DNA from: Strigamia acuminata
Taxonomy: Eukaryota > Arthropoda > Chilopoda > Geophilomorpha > Linotaeniidae
Assembly (NCBI GenBank): GCA_949358305.1
Contig: OX442315.1
Location: 35,676,427 to 35,740,426 of the forward strand
Direction: 5' to 3'
Length of the DNA: 64,000 nucleotides
Position 1 is the first letter of the stretch. Each line of letters opens with the position of its first letter. Position numbers and translations under genes: made by a program. The notes under the pieces were generated by a model that ran no database searches, was not told where the DNA came from, and saw nothing but the letters and a program-made list of their open reading frames with translations. Below, in pieces: positions 10,838 to 19,852 of this stretch.

Positions 10838-12399
10838 TGTGACGATTGACTTTGCGAGATACAATTGCTAGAAAATTAGAGCGAGAACTTGTGTGAAAGT
10901 GTAAAATACGGAGGCTTGTGATTTCTCAAATCATATGACAATTTATTCCGGTTTGAACTTATATAAATACTAGACCGACAAATGGTCGAAATTCTGCAAG
11001 TTAAACTATACAATCGGTCGGCAAAAGCCCTATAATAATATCACTTGCGGTTTTCAGTCGAACAAATAAGAATATGTAACGGTCTTATTGTTAGGACGTA
11101 AAAGATGTCATCTTAGTCTGGATTTTCGTGGTTCCTGGGCTAGTTCTGAAAGGTGTGTAATGGTTAGGCTTAGGTGAATTATATCCGAGAGGTGCGGTTG
11201 ACTTTTCTGCAGTCGTCACACTTGTAATTATTATATGAATAATAATTGCAAAGCGCGGTCATAAACATGACGAAACAATTGGAATAAATATTCATGTAAA
11301 TTCAATAGAATTTAACATGATATTATATTCGTGACGTGAAATATATAACTGTGAAAACGAAAGATAAATTAAAATAGCGCCGAGCTATCTTTGCCCCAAG
11401 TGCAATCAACATCAAAATAATAATTAGATGTTCCATCGTCCAACAACGAATTGAATCAGCAGTTTCTCGCAGGAAAGGTTATCCATTACCGGGAAATTAC
11501 TCCGCTCGGTTCTGGCGGGCGGGAGAATAACCGGGAAATTACTCCGCTCGGTTATCCTGATAATGCGTCTGTGAAATAATAAATACTCCACTCTAGATGC
11601 TACATTACCAATGTGTCTGTGAATTTTACTCCACTCTAGATTCTACATTCTACAACGGGATGTTGGCATGAAGCGGAGGGAGTGTGTCTGTGGGTTGTAC
11701 CCCACTCTAGAATCTACACTTAAATGCAAGTAAACTTACGATTTCTACAACGGAATGTTGGCATGAAGAGGCGGGCAGTGTGTCTGTGAGTCTTCTACTC
11801 ACTCTAGATGCTTACACTAAATAACTGGTATTCTACAACGGACTGTTGGATCGACGTGAAGTATAATTAGCGCTCAAGTAACAAGTAACAAAACAGAAAA
11901 CAGGACAAGAGCGAGATATTTCCGGTTTACACGGAATATATACTCGTACTGGACAATAGGCTAATCATTGATCCAATGGGATCACTGGTCACCTAAATCC
12001 TTCCAATCCTAGGCTCTAGGAAGTGGATAGCCAGGACATAGTCTTCTATTAGGTCCGTCCTAAGAACCGGATACACAGGATACATTTCGGATTAAGTCTC
12101 CGACTATAATCCGTAATGGAATTCTACTCACAGTGGTAGTGAGGGATATCTACACCAGGTGTGAGGTTTATACATAATTCAATAGAATTATGTAGTAAAC
12201 TGAATAAAACAACATTTAAAACATATTAACATGTTTAATAACTATAAACTAAAGTGAATTCAATATATAAATAATAATTTATATATTAAATTACTTAAAA
12301 ATGATCGAAGTTCAAAATTACCGCTAAAACACGAGAACGCCATCTATTGACGAAATAATCGTCTTAACTAGCAAAATGCATGACAGTGTAACCGTCACA
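10838..12399 (-). repeat. 3' LTR of element D (1562 bp)
   Basis: Begins TGTGACGATT and ends CCGTCACA on the plus strand, as does the partner at 15922-17483. Four degenerate copies of a module (GTGTCTGTG, then CTCCACTCTAGAT, with a CTACAACGG and ATGTTGGCATGAAG tail) lie at about 11566-11849, and ACCGGGAAATTACTCCGCTCGGTT occurs in near-duplicate at about 11488-11551. Confidence 0.93.
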
Positions 12400-12901
12400 C
12401 ATCCCCCTTAAATATATGCTAATATGAAATATTTGCATACTATTTAATATATATCTTACAAGATTAGGGTTACACTGGCATCTGGAACATAAGAGCTTCA
12501 ATCCTAGGTAAGTAAAACCTATTTATATTAAAATAAATCTCAACCTTAATCAAAAAATGTTTCAGAATTATTTATTAAAAAACAATTTCAATAAAATAAA
12601 CTCAAATCCTAATCTCTTTTATAGAATGGACTTATATCTATACCAGAGAAGAAGATAAACTTAAATAATATCAAAATTTGTATCATAAATGATTAATAAA
12701 GTTTGACAAATTATTTTACCTATGAAATGACAATTTCTTTTTGAAATGTAATTCACGCAAATAAACCTGTTACGAGTTAAAAGAGTTCCATAATTAAGAA
12801 TACATAAATTCCAATAAGGAACAACTCACACAGATAATTCAAAAGAATTAACACATGTTAAAATTTTCGTATATATCTACATAAATCCATCTAACCCTAT
12901 T
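12400..12901 (-). other. Element D 3' interior with polypurine tract
   Basis: Half a kilobase of AT-rich sequence follows gag where pol would be; no coding homology is seen. At 12400-12409 the minus strand reads TAAGGGGGATG directly before the LTR, a polypurine tract for plus-strand priming. GGGGGATG then TGTGACGGTTA is shared with element C. Confidence 0.7.
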
Positions 12902-14833
12902 TTATTTAGGTCTCTTATTAGAGTCTGAGCTAAGGGCAGATTGGTTAAATCTTTTATTTGGATTTGCTGAATCTGCTTTCCTGGCTAATTTTTTAGCCAG
13001 AGCTGGACATTCTTTTTTGAAATGTCCGGGCTTGTGACAATAAAAGCATTTCCCTGTCGTATTTTCGTACTGTGTCTTAAATGATCGATCAAACCTATTG
13101 TCATTAGTTGATTCGTCATTTTCTGACTCATTTTCTTCTTTAACCTCATCTTCGGTTCGAGTTAAGCGAAGTGATGGAAAAATCTTAGATTTTTCGTTGG
13201 CTTTTGGAGCAGGATTATCTTCTTGATTATCATACTCGAGGTCTGCTGCTAGTTGTGCTGAATTCTCGAACATACAGCGATTCAAGCCGACATATTGCAA
13301 AATATCATCGACTGTGTAGTCACCATATAGTCCTTGTGCCATCAATAACGAGAAACTTTCTTGTGTCAAGTTATTGAAAAGGCTTTCGAGTCCTGCCCTG
13401 TCCCCACGTGGTATTTCACCTTGTTCTTGGGTGAATCGCAAGAGGAAACAATACAGCGACTCGTCTGCTCGTTGTTTTACATTGGTTAAACGTCTAGATC
13501 TTGTAAGAGGCACTAAATCGAAACGTTCAAGAAATTGGGCTTCAAACACTCGCCAATTAATAAATGTGTGGCGTTGTTGATGAAACCATCGTTGCGCATG
13601 TCCTAATAGGCGACCTGGTACAGCTTGGTGTACCATTTCGTCTAGTGGAATGCCTTTCCCTGAAGCTACAGCTTTTACAATGTCTAAAAAGCGAGTAACT
13701 TCGGATTGTTTTCCATCGAAAATAGGAATCTCTATTCCTTTCCCGAATTTTTGGTTTAAATTAGAGTCTCGACTTTGGCTAGCTAAGCCTTGAATTATTT
13801 GTCTTAAATCTTCATTTGACAAATTAGATGTCAAATTCGAATTTGGCGTGGAACGATCTCCTTGAGCCCTAGATGAAGAATTTGGTCTATTAAAATTCTG
13901 TCGTCCATTTGGCGGAGGAGAACGGGAATGGTTCCGTTGGTGGAAATTATTATTATGATAATTTCCCCCTCCACCAGCTTGAGAGTCGTCACTGCTCGAA
14001 TTCGGGTCGGAATCTCGGGGATCACCAGGTGCTCGGGGAAATTGTCGGTTTCCCGGCAGAGCATGTCCTGTTGGAGCCTGATAGGAATTCCTAGAATTTC
14101 TAAAGTCTCCATCGGATTGGGAGCGAGATTGAAAATTTTGTGAAAGTTCATTTCTCCCCCTTGGCTGGATTGGAACATTAGTCAGATTTTCCCTTCGTGG
14201 GAGAGGCTGTGGAACTCGAAATGACTCATTCAAATTTCCAGTGTGAGCGGGTAAATTATTATTTCCGACCGTCACACTAGGTAAATTATGAGAAATTGGA
14301 ACAGAAGAATCTTCGTGTCCAAGATTTTCCACTCTGTCCGTCAAATTTGCTCTCCAAGAAGCAGCAGGTAATTGAATCGCGGGTTGAACAGAAATCGCAT
14401 GATTTGGTTGTTCATTTGCCTCGCGTGCAACACTCATACGCCATCCAGGCAACTGCTGGTAGCGGTAAGCGGCTGGTGTACGAGCACCGGTTAAATCTAT
14501 CGAAATATTCTGCTCGTTTGATACAACTACATCGGGAGATATTGCACGAATTCTTTCGTGTCGATTATTTGCCGTGTATTGTTGGGCTTCATATAGAGTT
14601 GAGAAATGCGTCACTTCCAATTGGTAATGGCGACAATAAACCTCTAATTCGTTTGGAACTGGTAGCGGTTCCGTCCGAGAACTATTGGAGTTGGAATTAT
14701 TTCTAGGAATATTTCCATCCCCCTGTCCTTCCGAATCGGATTCTACTATTTCCCGGCGTGGTTCACGCATACCACAACGTCTTCCACCACGTACTCCACG
14801 TGCTCCACGTACTCTTACTGGTCTACGGGCCAT
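12902..14833 (-). CDS. gag: Gag polyprotein of element D (643 aa)
   Basis: An intact ORF. The N-terminus is arginine-rich (RRPVRVRGARGVRGGRRC). A conserved box, LEVYCRHYQLEVTHFSTLYE, lies at about 60-80. Residues 190-365 are low complexity, rich in N, S, R, Q and P. The Gag fold lies at about 367-520 (AQRWFHQQRHTFINWRVFEAQFLERF), and a CCHC knuckle CFYCHKPGHFKKECP at about 592-606. Unlike the gags of A and C it ends in an ordinary stop (CCT AAA TAA), with no slippery heptamer and no downstream pol frame, so it is built to make Gag only. Confidence 0.92.
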   Translation of the reverse strand: MARRPVRVRGARGVRGGRRCGMREPRREIVESDSEGQGDGNIPRNNSNSNSSRTEPLPVPNELEVYCRHYQLEVTHFSTLYEAQQYTANNRHERIRAISPDVVVSNEQNISIDLTGARTPAAYRYQQLPGWRMSVAREANEQPNHAISVQPAIQLPAASWRANLTDRVENLGHEDSSVPISHNLPSVTVGNNNLPAHTGNLNESFRVPQPLPRRENLTNVPIQPRGRNELSQNFQSRSQSDGDFRNSRNSYQAPTGHALPGNRQFPRAPGDPRDSDPNSSSDDSQAGGGGNYHNNNFHQRNHSRSPPPNGRQNFNRPNSSSRAQGDRSTPNSNLTSNLSNEDLRQIIQGLASQSRDSNLNQKFGKGIEIPIFDGKQSEVTRFLDIVKAVASGKGIPLDEMVHQAVPGRLLGHAQRWFHQQRHTFINWRVFEAQFLERFDLVPLTRSRRLTNVKQRADESLYCFLLRFTQEQGEIPRGDRAGLESLFNNLTQESFSLLMAQGLYGDYTVDDILQYVGLNRCMFENSAQLAADLEYDNQEDNPAPKANEKSKIFPSLRLTRTEDEVKEENESENDESTNDNRFDRSFKTQYENTTGKCFYCHKPGHFKKECPALAKKLARKADSANPNKRFNQSALSSDSNKRPK

Positions 14834-15901
14834 AATACTCGAGAAGGAAGTAATATGCTAAATAAAGTTAAACTTTAAACTGAAACTAGCGTCGAAATGA
14901 AATACGCCTTACTTTAAACTAAATAAATGAATTGAAAAGATATAACCTTTGCTGCTATAACTGAAGTGGCTTCGGTAAAACTGTCCTGTTGTTCGGTCAA
15001 GAATGGTCCAAACTGGCACTGGTCACAAGGCACAACTGGATGGTCACGCTGTCGAAAAGCAAGTGTGGCTGAAGTATTTGTCGTCAAACTAGCTTCCGGA
15101 AAAATCCTTTGTTCAACAGCCTGCTGTGATTGGTGGGATTGAAGAATTTCTGACGATTTTAATCCAGAATTCTCAGTAATCCATAATCTGGGTGGCATGT
15201 TCAAAACTGCGTCGTGATTGGTTCTCTTTGTCACATTCTTTAACTTGTCACGGATTAAGATTAAAATCCGTAACTTTTAACAGAACAGTAGAATAACTGG
15301 CCAAGTTTTAACCAAACTTAAATAAAATAAAATAAGTATTTTATTATTTCCAGTTTTTAGCCACAGAATTATTAATCAATTTTTTTGATTAAAATTCCTA
15401 ACTTCGAGATTTCCGAAATATAACAATGTATTTTCGGAGAACTTGATCAAAACAAAAGTAGATTTTATTAAAAAAACTCGGAATTTTCTAATTATAATGA
15501 ATTTATCAAAATAGTCAAATTCTAACCGAACAATAAAATAAATATTTTGGTCTTTTAGCCAACAAAATTGTTAATCTATCTTTTGATCGCAATTCATGGC
15601 TTCGAGACTTTCAAAATATGCCAAGAATATTTTTGAAAACTTAAGACGGTCAAAATAGATTATTTCCTTGGAAAATTCGAAATCTTTAGATTATAATGCG
15701 TTATCAAAATAATCGAAAAATTTAAACTTAGTCATTTCCAAAAGATAACTTGGATTTTTGGAAATGAATAAATAACACACAGTATTTTTACCAAGAGAAA
15801 ATCGGAAATTTTCTAATTATAATATCTACGTAAAATAATCAAAAATTCATTTTTTCAAATTTTACACTTTGATCACAGAGTTCACTTTAATAATGCAACC
15901 T
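14834..15901 (-). other. Leader of element D
   Basis: AT-rich untranslated sequence between the primer site and gag. A 106-codon frame at 14914-15234 has no recognisable domain and I do not call it a gene. The part from 15235 to 15890 has short, diffuse repetition of AAAATTCG-like words. Confidence 0.5.
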
Positions 15902-15919
15902 ATCTCGGTGGGACCTCCA
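15902..15919 (-). other. Primer binding site, tRNA-Gln (element D)
   Basis: Plus strand ATCTCGGTGGGACCTCCA corresponds over 18 nt to the 3' end of tRNA-Gln; the spacer to the LTR is CG. Confidence 0.88.
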
Positions 15920-15921
15920 CG

Positions 15922-17483
15922 TGTGACGATTGACTTTGCGAGATACAATTGCTAGAAAATTAGAGCGAGAACTTGTGTGAAAGTGTAAAATACGGAGGCT
16001 TGTGATTTCTCAAATCATATGACAATTTATTCCGGTTTGAACTTATATAAATACTAGACCGACAAATGGTCGAAATTCTGCAAGTTAAACTATACAATCG
16101 GTCGGCAAAAGCCCTATAATAATATCACTTGCGGTTTTCAGTCGAACAAATAAGAATATGTAACGGTCTTATTGTTAGGACGTAAAAGATGTCATCTTAG
16201 TCTGGATTTTCGTGGTTCCTGGGCTAGTTCTGAAAGGTGTGTAATGGTTAGGCTTAGGTGAATTATATCCGAGAGGTGCGGTTGACTTTTCTGCAGTCGT
16301 CACACTTGTAATTATTATATGAATAATAATTGCAAAGCGCGGTCATAAACATGACGAAACAATTGGAATAAATATTCATGTAAATTCAATAGAATTTAAC
16401 ATGATATTATATTCGTGACGTGAAATATATAACTGTGAAAACGAAAGATAAATTAAAATAGCGCCGAGCTATCTTTGCCCCAAGTGCAATCAACATCAAA
16501 ATAATAATTAGATGTTCCATCGTCCAACAACGAATTGAATCAGCAGTTTCTCGCAGGAAAGGTTATCCATTACCGGGAAATTACTCCGCTCGGTTCTGGC
16601 GGGCGGGAGAATAACCGGGAAATTACTCCGCTCGGTTATCCTGATAATGCGTCTGTGAAATAATAAATACTCCACTCTAGATGCTACATTACCAATGTGT
16701 CTGTGAATTTTACTCCACTCTAGATTCTACATTCTACAACGGGATGTTGGCATGAAGCGGAGGGAGTGTGTCTGTGGGTTGTACCCCACTCTAGAATCTA
16801 CACTTAAATGCAAGTAAACTTACGATTTCTACAACGGAATGTTGGCATGAAGAGGCGGGCAGTGTGTCTGTGAGTCTTCTACTCACTCTAGATGCTTACA
16901 CTAAATAACTGGTATTCTACAACGGACTGTTGGATCGACGTGAAGTATAATTAGCGCTCAAGTAACAAGTAACAAAACAGAAAACAGGACAAGAGCGAGA
17001 TATTTCCGGTTTACACGGAATATATACTCGTACTGGACAATAGGCTAATCATTGATCCAATGGGATCACTGGTCACCTAAATCCTTCCAATCCTAGGCTC
17101 TAGGAAGTGGATAGCCAGGACATAGTCTTCTATTAGGTCCGTCCTAAGAACCGGATACACAGGATACATTTCGGATTAAGTCTCCGACTATAATCCGTAA
17201 TGGAATTCTACTCACAGTGGTAGTGAGGGATATCTACACCAGGTGTGAGGTTTATACATAATTCAATAGAATTATGTAGTAAACTGAATAAAACAACATT
17301 TAAAACATATTAACATGTTTAATAACTATAAACTAAAGTGAATTCAATATATAAATAATAATTTATATATTAAATTACTTAAAAATGATCGAAGTTCAAA
17401 ATTACCGCTAAAACACGAGAACGCCATCTATTGACGAAATAATCGTCTTAACTAGCAAAATGCATGACAGTGTAACCGTCACA
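15922..17483 (-). repeat. 5' LTR of element D (1562 bp)
   Basis: Same length as, and by eye identical to, 10838-12399, implying a very recent insertion. It is followed by the right copy of the target duplication AACA. Confidence 0.93.
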
Positions 17484-17487
17484 AACA

Positions 17488-17708
17488 TCCAAGTTATGTT
17501 CTTTCACATAACTTTTAATCGCTTCCAAAACGGACCAGTCGATACGATACGACCACAACTGTCGAGCGTCAACTCCTTCAATGGATTTCGCATTTCCAAC
17601 AAGCTCACGATCGAGATCGACGACAGACCAACCCAATCGCAACGATACAAGGTCAGAACTCTCAAATGCCTAAAACAATTGGATTTGACGAGCTTTGTGA
17701 TTGCGTAA
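17488..17708 (-). pseudogene. LRR gene C-terminal fragment, broken by element D
   Basis: The minus strand encodes repeats like those of the LRR gene at 9332 (FRHLRVLTLYRCDWVGL, then LKELTLDSCG). A 5-bp tandem duplication (CGTAT CGTAT, about 17548-17557) shifts the frame; past it another frame continues with VLEAIKSYVKEHNLDV up to the element D junction. Across D, on the far side of the target site, the frame closes within five codons. So D landed in the last few codons of a second, already damaged LRR copy. The upstream part is missing and is replaced by TPR-family sequence. Confidence 0.65.
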
Positions 17709-17714
17709 AATACC

Positions 17715-17970
17715 GAACAAGCGGAGGAATTGCATGAACAGGCTATTTCCCACGGTAATTTGGAAGCCATTTTAAGGTCGGATGAATTTATGACTGAAAT
17801 TGGTAAATTGAAAAGCAAGTTTGCCGAAACTGATAAAGAAATGAAGCGTTGGGAATAAATTAGCGGATTGGTTACGGCGGGTCTGTCGATGAAGAAACGG
17901 GGAGAGAGATTCAGTGCCGGGAAACTAATTCGATCCATTTCGGAATTTCTGGAGAAATTTGACAAAGAGT
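17715..17970 (+). pseudogene. TPR/Sel1/MYND family internal fragment
   Basis: Aligns with residues about 510-600 of the gene at 19853 (LHEQAISHGNLEAI, then IGKLKSKFAETDKEMKRWE). It carries a nonsense change (GAA to TAA at about 17857) and small deletions, and has neither start nor C-terminal half. Confidence 0.8.
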
Positions 17971-18345
17971 AACCTAATTGTAACCTAATTATTTCACTTA
18001 GTTTTTGTTTTATGAGATTGTAAACGTTTGTTCTGTGGTAACATTTATACTGCGATTTATCATTCATTAACTTGTTTGTTAATACAACTCTGTCAATTAA
18101 ATATAAATAAAAGTTCTTTCAACAGTAATTGTAGAAAAGTTTCTTTGCATTCTATCTGCACTTCCAATGGGCAATTTCTCACTTTGCTCCTGTGCATTGC
18201 AATAAAGATTTACGAGGGCGGTTTTACAGAGTGTGCTAATATTTACGCTACAAGAACCAGATGTATACGCACTACTTCGACCATAATTGGGACAAAAGCA
18301 GTAGTAGGTAGCTTCATATTAAGCACTATTTTTATATTTTAAAGA
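17971..18345 (+). repeat. Duplicated 3' flank of the TPR family
   Basis: Homologous to 22590-22786 plus 23065-23220 downstream of the gene at 19853. This copy lacks the 278-bp insertion seen there and so gives its empty site (TA at 18153-18154). No coding sequence is seen. Confidence 0.75.
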
Positions 18346-19140
18346 AGCCCACTGCCCACTTTGCCCGAACCAGATAAAGCAGTCCGTTGCAATAGACATA
18401 GCCAATAACATCCGCAATAACAGGACTTTACTTTATTGATGATTTATTGTAGTTCTGTGTGGCGTAGCAACTCCGAAACGTATTTACTCTCGAATTACTT
18501 CATCGTTGGCTCTGTTCGGTCCCGCGTTAGCGTAGCAGGTAATGTAGCCAAGGTAAACTAGTCGAAAAGTGACCTCTAGTTGTGGGCAGCCAAATTTTGA
18601 TCCAAGTTGCGATTCCACGCGATAAAAGCGTTTGTGTGAACCCCTTTGTGCAACTAGATGATTCCTTGTACTTGTCCATCTGCCGATCCACTTTATACTT
18701 TATTCTAAATACCCATTTGCAATCAACTACCTTGTTCCAGTTGTCATGTTTAAACGAACTTTCTAACTCCATTCGATATCAGTGAGTCGGGAATGATGTG
18801 AGAAACGTTTGGAATATTTCTTATTGGTATTCAGGAAGATTCTCAAGTATTCAGTACCAATTTTTTTCTCAAAAATTATACTTTATTTTTTCAAATATTC
18901 ACGAAAAATATTAACATGTTTTTTATTTCCCATGAACAAGTGAAAGTTTATCGGATGCGGTGGTTGAGACAATTGGATAATTCAAGTGAGAAAGGTTTGG
19001 AATTGTTTTGCAGAAATTTATGCAGTGTTTTAATGCAGAATTCTGTAGGAGTGTGTAGAGAAATTTTCCACATTGTGATGTTTGTGTGTTGATTGGTTCA
19101 AATACAGTTCCGTAGTTAAATATTTTCCTCCCAAACGGAT
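18346..19140. other. Copia reverse-transcriptase relic and AT-rich spacer
   Basis: The minus strand at 18527-18772 encodes WNKVVDCKWVFRIKYKVD and, further on, DKYKESSSCTKGFTQ, the start of a Ty1/Copia reverse transcriptase, then degenerates with frameshifts. The rest, 18790-19140, is AT-rich with nothing recognisable. Confidence 0.7.
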
Positions 19141-19251
19141 GATATGGGCGTCTATTTTACAAAATTACCTTCAACCTTTGATCGGGATTTCAGGGTGTGT
19201 ATCTCCATCAATTATATGTTTACTTTAGAAAAAACTGCGGAGTTTCTTATG
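19141..19251 (+). pseudogene. TPR/Sel1/MYND family fragment (37 codons)
   Basis: Encodes a piece matching the C-terminal TPR part of the family (VYFTKLPSTFDRDFRVC). It ends abruptly at the shared promoter block of the next gene, marking a duplication breakpoint. Confidence 0.75.
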
Positions 19252-19852
19252 CTTGATTGTGGCACTAGATGGCAATGAGCAGTGGTTGCAATTTAATGAG
19301 GCGATAGCTCATTGGCTGGGCAAAATGTATTGTTATTTTTGTGCAGTTCCGGTTGGGGGCCGTTACTTTCAAATTCTGCTCGTTTGTTTGAGCACATTTA
19401 AAAGCGTCACATTTTGAAAAAGAGTCAGTTTCAGGTAATATATAACGTAATATATAACTTGTTTTAGATTAAGGTTAAATTTTTATACATCAAAAGTGGT
19501 TTCTATGTATTTTTTAGGCGAGCAATCGGTGCACGAAAAGGAACTTTTGATCATACGACAGGAAATACGTAACGGGCTCAAGTGAATCTGATTTAGGATT
19601 TCGGTAATTGACAAATATAAAACATGTTTCATTTTATAAAGGGTAAACACGAAATAATTTGAATAGTTCAAACGATTTTACTTTAACTTTCGTTTGAACA
19701 CGGAATTATTTGCATGACTGCTTCCACTTTTAGTTGAAAAACATTGATTCGCAACAATTGCATTTGTGGACTTAATTTTGTTTGATAAGAATATGGAAAA
19801 ATGCAAAATATAAATTTGCGAATTTGACAACCAAATGTTTCTTCTCTTGCAG
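19252..19852 (+). promoter_or_regulatory. Promoter and 5' intron of TPR gene 1
   Basis: A block repeated upstream of four family members (also 32451, 57595, 61020). It holds GGCACTAGATGGC (19260), an inverted CCAAT box (CTCATTGGCTGGG, 19308), a TTTAAAA box at 19397, and TCAGT with its A at 19427, 30 nt downstream. CAG|GTAATA follows at 19434/19435, and the block ends CTTCTCTTGCAG|ATG. I infer a start at 19427, an 8-nt first exon and a 418-bp intron ending at the initiator ATG. Confidence 0.65.

Larger units (their letters stand above)
10838..17483 (-). mobile_element. Element D: gag-only Gypsy retrotransposon, complete
   Basis: Two LTRs of equal length (1562 bp) and, wherever compared, identical sequence flank a 3.5-kb interior with a tRNA-Gln primer site, one intact gag ORF and a polypurine tract, but no protease, reverse transcriptase or integrase. 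It is flanked by the 4-bp target duplication AACA (10834-10837 and 17484-17487). It resembles the non-autonomous class described as TR-GAG elements in plants. Its ends and priming signals match those of element C. Confidence 0.93.

Noticed and set aside
15902-15919. tRNA gene at the tRNA-Gln match
   Set aside because: Only the 18-nt 3' end matches and it abuts the LTR, which is the arrangement of a primer binding site. No cloverleaf surrounds it.
17504-18067. 187-codon minus ORF spanning 17504-18067
   Set aside because: Only its last part (below 17708) is LRR sequence. The rest is antisense to a TPR-family fragment, so the ORF is a chance fusion.
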